From Phocaeicola vulgatus (lineage in GTDB: Bacteria; Bacteroidota; Bacteroidia; Bacteroidales; Tannerellaceae): 64,000 nt of DNA. The stretch covers positions 1,911,001-1,975,000 of the forward strand of contig CP091733.1 of the NCBI GenBank assembly GCA_022009975.1, in the 5' to 3' direction. Positions 20,245-29,380 of the stretch are shown in pieces (within the stretch, counting starts at the first letter, position 1; the number at the start of each line of letters is the position of its first letter). The notes under the pieces are model-generated. The model was given only the letters and a program-made list of their open reading frames with translations. It searched no databases and was not told the DNA's origin. The translations under genes were made by a program, and so were the position numbers.

Positions 20245-21244
20245 TTAATAATTCGCAAATCGGTGATTGCAATCGAGGTCATTTATCCGCTTCATCTCAT
20301 CGGATGTCAGTTCGAAGTCAAAGACATCGTAATCTTCAGCAATGTGTGCGGCATTAGATGAACCGGGAATGGCAATGTTCCCGCTCTGCAAGTGCCAGCG
20401 AATAAGAACCTGATAAGGAGATTTGCCATGTGCCGAAGCTATTTCGGTAATGACCTCGTGTTTGGAAAGTGTACGAATACCCGTGCCGCGTCCGCCAAGA
20501 GGGAACCACGACTCCATGACCGTACCCAGCGGTGCGATGTGCTCCTTAACCGAACGCTCCTGAAAATACGGATGGAGTTCGTTTGAATGACGGCTGGTTT
20601 TATTTTGGCAATTTTCATCAAGCGGTCAATATCGGCTTCATAGAAATTCGAGATGCCTATAGAACGGATTTTTCCAGCCTCAACGCCTCGTTCCATAGCC
20701 TGATAAGCATGCTCGTCATCACGCGCAGTATGGTGCAACAGCAACAAGTCGATATAATCGAGTCCGAGTCGTTCAAGACGTTCGTCAACCTCTTCGTCTG
20801 CACGATAAAAGTCCGACGTCCAGAGTTTCGTCGTTACGAATATTTCTTCACGCTTGATTCCAAAATCCCGCATGCCACGTTGAAGTCCGCGTCCAACGCC
20901 ACGTTCGTTTCCATAAATGTCAGCCGTATCGAAAAGGCGGACACCGATTTTCAAGGCATTGTACACAGATTCTTCTGCTTGTGCAGTAGAAAGCATGTAG
21001 GTTCCTATGCCGAAAATCGGCATTTCGTAACCACTGTTCTGTAGCACAGTACGAGTTTCGAAATTGAACGGATTGACGTTATTCGTATTTCCGTTTCATC
21101 ATCTTTGTCGTTGCTTCCTCCAGGTTTGTTTTCTCCAGAATTTTCTACTCCAGGGTTTTCAGGCTCCTGAGCCACTGCATTTTCATGGCCGCAACCACAC
21201 AGTAACATAAGACTCACGAATAGAATTGCATTTAATTTTTTCAT
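20245..21244 (-). CDS. Aldo/keto reductase with lipoprotein signal peptide (two frameshifts)
   Basis: MKKLNAILFVSLMLLCGCG is a lipoprotein signal with the acylated Cys in LMLLCG. A Pro/Gly/Asn-rich linker follows, and after a slip near 21070 the aldo/keto reductase barrel begins (NSGYEMPIFGIGTYML). The catalytic tetrad is intact: Asp in LFDTADIYG, Tyr in the same motif, Lys in TTKLW and His in LLLLHHT. The nucleotide-binding end includes LIRWHLQSGNIAIPGSS. A second slip lies near 20585. Aldo/keto reductases use NADPH and are normally cytoplasmic, so export is odd. It is the last gene of the leftward five-gene operon. Confidence 0.8.
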
Positions 21245-21308
21245 TGTTCTTACCTTTTTAATTAATAATTTATATCTCGTAACCACAGTCCACGGCATGT
21301 GGCTTTAC

Positions 21309-22034
21309 TTATTCTATTATAATGGTTTCTCCCGGTCGAATGATTAGCTTATTCGGTGCTGCGAAACGTTCGGCGGCATCAAGACTGAACATTTCACCGT
21401 TGCCGGTCGTGCTGTTGTGGTAGGGTATGTTATGGCGTGCACCTATCATCTCTGCGGCACGAGCTGCCTCCTCATTCCCCATGTTATATACTCCGTCTGT
21501 ACAAAGAAAAGCGTAATCGATGTGCATATCCGACATCTCGTGCATTTGGTTGGTAATCGAAGTATCTCCCGAAATGTAAACTTTCCGTCCGTTGGCAAAT
21601 GTCAGCACATAACCGACACACTGACGGACATCGTGATAATGGTTGAAGCCGGCCTCAACCGCTTCCACTCGTACATATCCAAGTTCAAACGTCTGATACT
21701 TGCCATCGATAATAGCATCCCGACTACGAATAATCCGACAATCGGGTTGTCGGTTCTGTACGCGTTCTATGGCATTATGGTCGAAATGCTCATGCGTAAC
21801 GAGTATCAAATCTGCGGCAAGTTGGTATTCACCGGCATAGGGGTCAATATAGATGACCTTGTCCGTTTCCGTCACAACACGTAAACTACCCTGTCCCATA
21901 TAGAGTAATTCTACAGTTTGTTCCTTGTTGTTGTCTTCGTTCTGAAGCAGTTTGTTTTGAACATCCGATTCAGAATGAAGGCAACTGCACATCAGTAATA
22001 ATCCTGTAATTAAGATTGTAAATATCATTCGCAT
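21309..22034 (-). CDS. Lipoprotein metallo-beta-lactamase-fold hydrolase
   Basis: A lipoprotein signal peptide (MIFTILITGLLLMCSC) leads a 241-residue MBL-fold domain. The metal site HEHFDH sits in ILVTHEHFDHNAIE. Further likely ligands are His in GFNHYHDVRQ and Asp in VYISGDTSITNQM. It looks like the UlaG-like/L-ascorbate-6-phosphate lactonase-like branch, but the substrate is unknown. It starts 9 bp before the acetyltransferase stop region, in the same operon. Confidence 0.75.
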   Translation of the reverse strand: MRMIFTILITGLLLMCSCLHSESDVQNKLLQNEDNNKEQTVELLYMGQGSLRVVTETDKVIYIDPYAGEYQLAADLILVTHEHFDHNAIERVQNRQPDCRIIRSRDAIIDGKYQTFELGYVRVEAVEAGFNHYHDVRQCVGYVLTFANGRKVYISGDTSITNQMHEMSDMHIDYAFLCTDGVYNMGNEEAARAAEMIGARHNIPYHNSTTGNGEMFSLDAAERFAAPNKLIIRPGETIIIE

Positions 22035-22042
22035 AATTTTAA

Positions 22043-22609
22043 TTATTTGATTCGTCGGATAATCCGCGCCGGGTTTCCTCCGACAATAGTATCCGGTTCA
22101 ACGTTTAGTGACAACTGCTCCTGCAGCGACTATGGCATTTTCTCCGACCGTTACTCCCGGAAGGATGACAGCGCGAGCACCGATCCATGCGTTGCGGCAA
22201 ATATGGATGCCTTTGCAGCGAAGCGTGCGGCGGCTTGAAAAATCGTGATTAGTTGTAACCATTGCGACTTCCGGTCCGATTTGCACATCATCGTCAATCG
22301 TGATTCCACCGGCAGACATACAACAGAGGCCATGATTTATGAATACATTGCGCCCGATTTGCATCTGACACCCGAAGTCTATCTGCAAAGGCGGCGTAAC
22401 GTATGTCCTTTCCGGCAACGGAGCATTAAGCATTTGTTCGATAAGCGGACGTAACGATTCAAAATCGAGTTCCGCCTGATTGATGCGCTGACACAATTTG
22501 CGGGTAACATCCATGTGTTCGACAGCCGGCATATACGAGGTATCAAGCATATCGACAGGTTCACCCATGCGTAACCGAGAGAATATATCCGTCTTGTTCT
22601 TGATCTCAT
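22043..22609 (-). CDS. Hexapeptide-repeat sugar O-acetyltransferase (frameshifted)
   Basis: Left-handed beta-helix acetyltransferase of the maltose/galactoside acetyltransferase type. IDFGCQMQIGRNVFINHG, then GGITIDDDVQIGPEV, MVTTNHDF with the catalytic His, and NAWIGARAVILPGVTVGE. The end is restored as VTKDVEPDTIVGGNPARIIRRIK by one base near 22105. The start is best taken as the ATG that overlaps the SDR stop (ATGA). That requires another slip in the first codons, because the frame open upstream begins only with TTG. Confidence 0.75.
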
Positions 22610-23452
22610 CCTTGAAGTTTGTACATTCCCGTGCGAATTGCCGCAATCGTGCCGCCGTCTATAAGCAAATCGGTGCCGGTGATAAACGTTGCATGTTCGC
22701 CCAACAAGAAAGCCGCCGCCTCTGCTATCTCGTCAGAAGTGCCGGTGCGTTCTGCCGCAGAAGCGTCAATCATCTGCTGGTAGGCTTCGTCCATCACTTC
22801 AAACTCGTCATAGGCCAAAGGCGTTACAATTATGCCGGGGCTAATCGTATTGATACGCGCCTTTCGTTCTTTCCAAGACGTTGCGGCAGCTTTTTGCACC
22901 TGTAGATGATTTACGCGCTTTGCAATCATATACGCAAGCCCGGAGTTTTGCATCGCAACCTCTTTGATAAAAGAAAGCACTGTCAGTTCTTCTGTCGGAG
23001 TATTTATGATTTCATGTTCAATCTCATGGGGAATCGGATACATATATCCTGCTTGACTTGAGATGACGAGTCCCGCACCGCCCTTGGCCATAATCTTCCC
23101 GAAAGCATTGACGGCTTGCCCCGTACCTACCATATCAAGGTTCAGTATATGTTCCGGAGTCGCCTGATTCGGGGATGCACCCGCTGTGTCGATGAAACAT
23201 CACATCTCCGAGAGAGGCGGCTTTTTGAGCAAAAGTCTCTATCGCCTCCTTCTCCAAAGCATTGACTTCCATCGTTTCAACATCGTATCCACTGCGCTGA
23301 AGGTCAAGGGCAACTTTCTCCAATATTTTCTCGTTGATATCTCCGAGAAGAATCTTCTTTCCGGCAGCCATACGTCTTATGATTGCTGTACCCATGCTGC
23401 CGGCACCCAAAAGCGCAATCACATTTTTATTGCTGTTCCTATCGAATATCAT
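22606..23452 (-). CDS. SDR-family oxidoreductase (one frameshift)
   Basis: NAD(P)-dependent short-chain dehydrogenase/reductase. The cofactor motif is NVIALLGAGSMGTAIIRRMA at the N-terminus. Catalytic Ser and Tyr/Lys lie in VISSQAGYMYP and YMIAKR. The C-terminus has the common INTISPGIIVTPL and FITGTDLLIDGG. A slip near 23195 joins GDVMF to IDTAGASPNQATPEHIL. There is no signal peptide, unlike the flanking reductases, so it should act in the cytoplasm. The substrate is unknown. Confidence 0.8.
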
Positions 23453-23481
23453 AATTTTATCCTCTGTAAGTTTTTACGACC

Positions 23482-24462
23482 CTAATCGTTCAGTTCATAA
23501 TTGCCGAAACTATCACAAATTTGTTCGTAAGTCATCGTAAAATAACGCCTCTCTGCATCGAGTGCGCGTACTGCTTCCATCTCTTCATCACTCAATTCGA
23601 AATCGAATACTGCGATGTTTTCGGCTATATAATCGGGATTGTCCGTGCCGGGGATAACTGCAAAGCCTTCCTGAATATGCCAACGGATGATGACTTGCGC
23701 TGCTGTCTTGCCGTGCGCTTCGGCAATGCGGTTAATTACTGGATCTCGTAGTATCTCTCCGTGGCTGTCGCGGCCACCGAGCGGAAACCAGCTCTCCAAC
23801 ACGATATTGTTTTCTTTCAACCGTTTCTGCCAATGACGGCGTTGTGCATAAGGATGGCATTCTATCTGCATGGCGGCAGGTTTGATTTGTACATGATCAA
23901 CCAAAGAGTTGAACAATTCGTCACTAAAATCGAAATTGCTGATACCGATGGCTCGTACCTTACCTGCTGCCACAGCTTTTTCAAGCTCGCGCCATGCGCC
24001 GACATAATCTCCGACAGGCTGGTGAAGATAAACAAGGTCGATATACTCCAGTCCCAAACGGTTCAACATCTTATCAATGGCCGGGAGCGTCTTACCCTCT
24101 CCGTATTCATTCGGCCACAATTTACTGGTAATCCAGATTTCCTCGCGAGGAATGCCGCTTTCACGCACTGCGGCTCCTATACTGCGTTCGTTACCGTAGG
24201 CGTGAGCCGTATCAATGTGGCGGTAGCCTTTTTTCAAGGCAGTAAGTACTGCGTTTTTCGAGACCTCACCTTCCGCCAGACAGAATGTCCCGATACCGAA
24301 TTGTGGCATTGTCAATCCGTTGTTTAGAGTCATGCCGGGAACGACATTTACGGAATCCTTTGCCGATGCCAAAGATGAAACACCATCCGTATAGGCCGAT
24401 GCTATCAGGCTACAACCAAAAAGAGCTGCAATCATTACTAATAAGTTTTTCATTGTTTTCAT
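23482..24462 (-). CDS. Aldo/keto reductase with Sec signal peptide
   Basis: MKTMKNLLVMIAALFGCSLI is an export signal ending near SAYTDG. The barrel follows with LNNGLTMPQFGIGTF. The catalytic residues are in place: Asp and Tyr in HIDTAHAYGNERS, Lys in WITSKLWPNE and His in VYLHQPVGDY. Cofactor-end motifs are GISNFDFSDE and IRWHIQEGFAVIPGT. The frame is intact, about 326 residues. It is first in the operon, facing away from the AraC regulator. It is similar in type but not in detail to the lipoprotein reductase at the other end. Confidence 0.82.
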   Translation of the reverse strand: MKTMKNLLVMIAALFGCSLIASAYTDGVSSLASAKDSVNVVPGMTLNNGLTMPQFGIGTFCLAEGEVSKNAVLTALKKGYRHIDTAHAYGNERSIGAAVRESGIPREEIWITSKLWPNEYGEGKTLPAIDKMLNRLGLEYIDLVYLHQPVGDYVGAWRELEKAVAAGKVRAIGISNFDFSDELFNSLVDHVQIKPAAMQIECHPYAQRRHWQKRLKENNIVLESWFPLGGRDSHGEILRDPVINRIAEAHGKTAAQVIIRWHIQEGFAVIPGTDNPDYIAENIAVFDFELSDEEMEAVRALDAERRYFTMTYEQICDSFGNYELND

Positions 24463-24619
24463 ATTAAAATCGTTTTGCTGCAAAATTCTCAAATTATATC
24501 CAGTTTCAATTTACACAACTCACCGTTGTATTTTCATATTTTGCCGTCGTAGGGCAGTAACAGGCAATATGTGAAAGAAAAAAAGCAGTCTGTCACAATT
24601 CACTTTCGGTTCAAACCAT

Positions 24620-24627
24620 TATCTTTG
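24620..24627 (+). promoter_or_regulatory. -7 element TATCTTTG before the AraC gene
   Basis: Matches TAnnTTTG, 28 bp before the start codon. The 190-bp gap also has to hold the divergent promoter of the reductase operon and probably the regulator's binding sites. Confidence 0.55.
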
Positions 24628-24655
24628 TATTAAATATTTTGCAGCTCAATGGAAT

Positions 24656-25549
24656 ATGACAGAAAACAGATTATATGATATATCCATGTTTCCCAAAGAT
24701 GAAACGGCAATTTTTCACGAAGGGGATATCTTGTTGTTCAATACCCGTGCGGATAAATGTTTCCCATCTGAGTATGTTGGACGTTATCACATCCACATTT
24801 TGTGTTATTCCGGTAAGGCTCAATTCACCATGTCGGAGCGCGATTTTCTGATAAAGGAAAATGATTTCGTTCCTTGGACTATAGACTCTGAAATAAGCGA
24901 TGTCTTATATTCCCCGGATTTTAATGCAGACTTTTTGTTGGTCTCACGCAATTTTCTGATAGAGAACAATCCTCAGACAGCATGGGCAACCAAAGGATAT
25001 ATCTACATTAAATCCAATCCGGTATTCAGTCTTGAACAAACAGACCTTAAATTGTTGCAAGCCGATTTTTCCCGATTCAGGGAACAATTATGCGGTAATA
25101 CCCATATTTTCCGCAGAGAGATATTAGGTCGGCAAATGCAAATTTTTTTGTTCGATCTGTGGAATATCTATGCCAATGAGATCAATCGGCAAGAACAACT
25201 TTCTAACATATCAGCCAATCTTTTTTCACGCTTTTTGGATATGGTCAGGCAACGCGTCACGGAAAACAGGGAGGTAGGGTTTTATGCAAACTTATTGTGT
25301 GTTACCCCTAAATATCTTTCGGAAGTAATTCGGAAGGGAAGCGGAAAATCCGCTTCGTACTGGATTAACGGATATGCCACACAAGAGATAGTAACGATGC
25401 TTAAAAGCCCCGATATGACATTGTCCGAAATATCAGATCGTATGAATTTTTACAACCAATCCCATTTCTGCCGTTTCGTAAAAAAAATGCTTGGGGTATC
25501 TCCCTCGGAATACAGAAACGAATTGGATAAGAGACGTAATAAAGTATAA
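24656..25549 (+). CDS. AraC-family transcriptional regulator
   Basis: A 297-residue protein with an N-terminal cupin-like sensor (IFHEGDILLFNTRADKC, then YHIHILCYSGKAQFTMSERD) and a C-terminal double helix-turn-helix (VGFYANLLCVTPKYLSEVIR, and MTLSEISDRMNFYNQSHFCR, ending GVSPSEYRNE). It is divergent from the five-gene reductase operon and 17 bp upstream of an acetyltransferase gene, so it most likely controls both. The ligand is unknown. Confidence 0.9.
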   Translation: MTENRLYDISMFPKDETAIFHEGDILLFNTRADKCFPSEYVGRYHIHILCYSGKAQFTMSERDFLIKENDFVPWTIDSEISDVLYSPDFNADFLLVSRNFLIENNPQTAWATKGYIYIKSNPVFSLEQTDLKLLQADFSRFREQLCGNTHIFRREILGRQMQIFLFDLWNIYANEINRQEQLSNISANLFSRFLDMVRQRVTENREVGFYANLLCVTPKYLSEVIRKGSGKSASYWINGYATQEIVTMLKSPDMTLSEISDRMNFYNQSHFCRFVKKMLGVSPSEYRNELDKRRNKV

Positions 25550-25566
25550 ACTTACAAATCATAAAA

Positions 25567-26091
25567 ATGGAAGAGTTCAGAATAGATATGCGAAAGCCCG
25601 AAGAAGCGGACCCGACAGAAGGCATCCGCTGCGCTCAACTGTGTTTCAAAATCAATCACACAATGCCGTATACCGAAGAATACGATGCTTTGGTCAAAGA
25701 ACTGTTCATGGATAATATCGGTGAAAACAGTCGCATGATGCCGCCAATGACTGTAGTGCGTGGCAACAAAGTTAAAATCGGTAAGAACGTGGTGGTAATG
25801 AACAATGCCCTCTTCATGGCAGCAGGAGGAATTACCATCGAAGACGATGTGATGATCGCTGCCAATGCACAGCTTATCTCTAACAATCACGATTTATACG
25901 ACCACCAAATTTTAATTTGTAAACCTATCCTTTTGAAGCGGAACAGTTGGATTGGAGCGGGTGCAACCATACTGCCCGGTGTGACAATAGGAGAAAATTC
26001 CGTTGTTGCAGCTGGAGCGATTGTTACCAAAGATGTGGAGGATAATACAGTGGTTGGAGGTTGTCCAGCAAAAGTAATAAAACGCATATAA
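25567..26091 (+). CDS. Hexapeptide-repeat sugar O-acetyltransferase
   Basis: A 174-residue acetyltransferase of the maltose O-acetyltransferase type: VKIGKNVVVMNNALFMAAGG, ITIEDDVMIAANAQLISNNH with the catalytic His, NSWIGAGATILPGVTIGE and VVGGCPAKVIKRI. It belongs to the same family as the operon member at 22043-22609 but is clearly a different sequence, so it is not a recent duplicate. It is co-transcribed with the AraC gene. Confidence 0.85.
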   Translation: MEEFRIDMRKPEEADPTEGIRCAQLCFKINHTMPYTEEYDALVKELFMDNIGENSRMMPPMTVVRGNKVKIGKNVVVMNNALFMAAGGITIEDDVMIAANAQLISNNHDLYDHQILICKPILLKRNSWIGAGATILPGVTIGENSVVAAGAIVTKDVEDNTVVGGCPAKVIKRI

Positions 26092-26194
26092 TCTTAATAT
26101 AAACCATAAAGAGGCGGTTTAAAACGATTTATTCACAGGTTCACAGCCGTGCGAGTAGTCAAAGTTTCGCCTCACCGCACTTGCCTTTAGGTAT

Positions 26195-26274
26195 TTACTT
26201 CGGAATTACCACCGTCTTAAAACGGTATTAAAACAGCATTTAAACAGTGTTTTAATACCGTTTTAAGAAGGATA
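26195..26274. repeat. ~80-bp repeat, right copy, with a 19-bp perfect palindrome
   Basis: Shares TTACTTCGGAATTACCAC with the left copy. Within it TTAAAACGGTATTAAAACA pairs exactly with TGTTTTAATACCGTTTTAA around a 12-base loop, a 19-bp stem. The left copy has several mismatches in its second arm. Confidence 0.7.
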
Positions 26275-26329
26275 CTGTCCAAAGTTGTTGCCCGATAATT
26301 CTTCTTGTGCATCAGCAAAGCAACCTCTT

Positions 26330-28629
26330 CTAATCTACTTTTTGTAACTCTATTCCCTTCTCCCGGCTCTTCACCACATTGTCCAATTGAATCTTCCTCT
26401 TAGCGTTCTTACGCAAAGTATATCTCACCAATATCCAAGGGCGGAAGGAGTAATCCTTTTGCTTTACCGATGAAATGGAATGGTAGCTGTCGCCCACTGT
26501 CAACGTGGTCGTATGCAAAGGGGAATTCAAATACTGCAATGCTACTGCCACATAAAATCCCGGCAAAATGGTATAATTGATTTGTACACTCGAATAATCA
26601 GGAGCATGATATCGGGTACGGCTGATGGAAGTATAACTGTAATTCTGGTAATTGACATCCCCGACAAGCATCCATTTCTTATACGAAGCCGTAAAGCCCG
26701 CATTGATGCCAAAGAACTTTCGTGCATCTACACCTTCAAAGTAGTTTACTCCATGATATGCATTCGCATACATATTCCCCCAATTCCCTAAGCGGGCATT
26801 GACAGATCCTCCCAAATACAAATCTCCAAACTTCCCGCTGTTACGATATGTATTGACATATATGTCATTCTGGCTATATCCATACGGTTCTATCGCATCC
26901 GTCTTGAGACTTCCTTTTATATTAGGAGAAAAGTATAGCCATTTGTAATTCAATGTATAAGTCAACCCGAACGATTGAATCTGCATGGGAGTCAAGCCGG
27001 GATTTCCGATATTCCGCACCAAGGAGTCTGTGGAGACATTGTATGGATTCAACTGGTTGACATCCGGGGCTTCGTTGGTCAACGTATAATTCAATCGCAA
27101 CGATTGAAGATGATTCAATACATACGTCAAACCTCCGGAGAGGCGGGGACGGACATAATTGGCAGACTCGTTTCCCGCTTTCAGCCAAATGCCTTCCACA
27201 CCCAAAGATAGCATATAATTAAACTTTTTCCACCTGCCCACATAAGACGCATACAGGTATTCGTTCCATTCCCGATGATGGAATTTGGGAGCCACATCCA
27301 ATGTTTGATCGATGTGGTCATTCAAGAAAAGGGTCTCGCTTCCTATATTCAAACTATTCTTGGAATCTATCTTCCATGAATAATCAAGGTTCAAAGTAGC
27401 CGACAGCCGGTTGTTATCATAAAGATAACGGTTATGATATTCCCAGTCCGGATATGACTCCATACGCAAACCCTTGTTCTTGTTTTGGTTTCATTGACAG
27501 CCAACGTCGTTTCCAAAGTTTTCTTGTCGGTAAAGCTATGTTTATGGTACAAACTTCCGGTATAAATATTGGATTTGTCCTTATTGGCTGAGGCAAACGA
27601 GAAAGATTGGCTCAAATCTGTTTCTAAAAATCCACTTCCTTCCGAATCCAATCCTGACATCCGGTTCCTGCCATACACATGAAACGCAAAGTAATCTTTC
27701 GGAGTGGATTTCCATTTAAACAGCAGTTCTCCGATAAACGACCGGGAATTTCCTAAAGTGGAACTTAAGCTCCGTTTTTGATAAGTATCACCTTGTTGAA
27801 AAAGATCCATATCACTGTCTTTGTGCCATGTCTTGTCAAATGCACCACGACCGTAAAGCGAATATTTTTCATTTCCCACTTCAAAATACAAAGCGGACAT
27901 TTCCTGTTTGTCCGGCAGGTCATAACGGTTCATCACCTCAAAATAGCGATAGGGTTCTATCTTCTTCTTCAACTTGATATTCAGGATATGTTTCGCTCCT
28001 GTCCTGAGATAGCGGGCATCCACCACATCCACCACCTCTACAGATTCTATATCTTTCGGGTCAATCGGCGCAATGCCTGAATTGACTGCTATGCCGTTTA
28101 TCAGGACAAGCGGTTGCGTCCCGTCTTCCATCTTTACACTCTGCAAAGCGTCGTTCGATATCAACCGGGGGATTTCACGCAAAGCCAAGAAAGGATTCCC
28201 GCTGTTCTTTGCCTTTTCAGTCAAATAAAATATTTGCCCCGTTGCCGTCCGTTTCACCAAATCTCCACGGTTGCCCGTGATTTCAACCTTTTCCAGCTCC
28301 ACACTCATCTCCGGGACCAGCGAGAAGACAAAACGCTGGTTCTTGTTAATCGTCCGTTTCTCTTCCAAGGATGTGTAGCCAAAAAACGAAATGGAGAGGT
28401 CATACGTTCCCGTTTTGATTTGCCGGATGGAAAATGCACCATTCGCATCCGTCAGGGCAGCGGCATATATGGAATCTCCTATACTTAACACCACTTGTGC
28501 ACCCGGCAGCTGAACGTTATTCTCGTCTGTCACCTTCCCGGAAAAGGTATGTTGAGCTGACACCATGGGAATCATCAACATACATAAAACGATTGTCATC
28601 AATCCTGTCTTCATGATCTTTGTATTCAT
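26330..28629 (-). CDS. Outer-membrane beta-barrel protein with CarboxypepD_reg-like domain (one frameshift)
   Basis: The signal peptide (LMTIVLCMLMIPMVSA) is followed by HTFSGKVTDENNVQLPGAQV, the start of a CarboxypepD_reg-like domain. A plug-like segment comes next (QPLVLINGIAVNSG, IESVEVVDVVDARYL) and then a long barrel rich in alternating aromatic strands. Total about 766 residues. This fits the TonB-receptor-related outer membrane barrel families, but no SusD partner is adjacent and I see no TonB box. The frame slips near 27475. The ligand is unknown. Confidence 0.78.
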
Positions 28630-28713
28630 TGTCCGATTGTTCTTCCAATCAGATAGTAACATTATTCTTCCATCTTGTTTTATGATGTATCTTATTATCA
28701 TAAATAACGGAAG

Positions 28714-28721
28714 CAAAGGTA
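28714..28721 (-). promoter_or_regulatory. -7 element TACCTTTG for the outer-membrane barrel gene
   Basis: Read on the minus strand it matches TAnnTTTG, about 85 bp before the start. Confidence 0.5.
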
Positions 28722-28810
28722 CATCTTTTTTTTTTTTTACAACTCCGGGTTACATTTTTTCAATACTTCAGCAAGTTTTCATCTAAACCCATCCAATAAA
28801 AGGTTATGAG

Positions 28811-28876
28811 CTTTTTCCAAAAAGCATACTACCTTTTTCCAGAAAGCTTACTACCTTTTCCAAAAAAGCATGGCAG
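28811..28876. repeat. Three tandem 22-bp repeats
   Basis: Three units of exactly 22 bp, each starting CTTTTTCC or CTTTTCC and containing AAAGC followed by TACTAC or TGGCAG. No spacers separate the units, so this is not a CRISPR array. Confidence 0.65.
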
Positions 28877-28994
28877 CGTGTCATTATTGCAAACGGCAGC
28901 TTTGCTTGCAGGATTAGGTCCAGGCTATTTATCATCACAAACCGATAACTATCTCATTATAAATGTTTTTCAATTTTACTAATGGTGGCATTTT

Positions 28995-29098
28995 AAAACA
29001 TACCGTTGTTTTGAAAAAAACATTGGACGTTTTTGAAAAAACATTGGACGTTTTCAAAAATTCCTCGTGATGTTTTTGAAAAAACAACGGTATGTTTT
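28995..29098. repeat. 18-bp inverted repeat enclosing tandem AACATTGGACGTTTT units
   Basis: AAAACATACCGTTGTTTT at the left pairs exactly with AAAACAACGGTATGTTTT at the right. Between them two copies of a GAAAAAACATTGGACGTTTT unit lie in tandem. The whole 28722-29380 stretch has no convincing gene; a 63-codon minus-strand frame over the repeat and a 74-codon frame at 29144-29368 are unsupported. Confidence 0.6.
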
Positions 29099-29161
29099 TT
29101 TCGATGTTTCCGACATGTTTTTTCAATAGGTCGGAGGGGCTTTTTACCCAATAAATACGCT

Positions 29162-29194
29162 GTAGTGGATAAAAAACCGATTTTTATCCACTAC
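29162..29194. terminator. 14-bp perfect hairpin
   Basis: GTAGTGGATAAAAA pairs with TTTTTATCCACTAC around a short loop. It lies about 190 bp downstream of the DUF4185 gene and may end its transcript, though it lacks a clean T-tail. Confidence 0.4.
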
Positions 29195-29380
29195 GATGCT
29201 ATTTTGTAGATAAAAACCGGAAATATCATTCGTCCCGCTGCATTTCTCTAACCCTTTCTTAACAGATCCGTCGCTGCACTTTACGATACGGGAGCTATTG
29301 ATAGAGAAGAAACGGAGCACCCTCACATCTTGGACTATCTCCTTGTGTCTGAAGTGCTTTATTCTCAATGAGCGAAACTA

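Noticed and set aside
22607..22646. TTG start for the acetyltransferase at 22646
   Set aside because: It would overlap the SDR by 41 bp with a rare start. The ATGA overlap at 22609 is more natural if one early indel is allowed.
28811..28876. Possible CRISPR array
   Set aside because: The 22-bp units abut with no spacers and no cas gene is present in the window.
28935..29126. A 63-codon minus-strand frame
   Set aside because: It is created by the AAAAAAC-type repeats and inverted repeat and has no ribosome site or plausible composition.
29144..29368. A 74-codon minus-strand frame downstream of the DUF4185 gene
   Set aside because: It overlaps a 14-bp perfect hairpin and shows no family features. 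A real small gene cannot be excluded, but there is no positive support.
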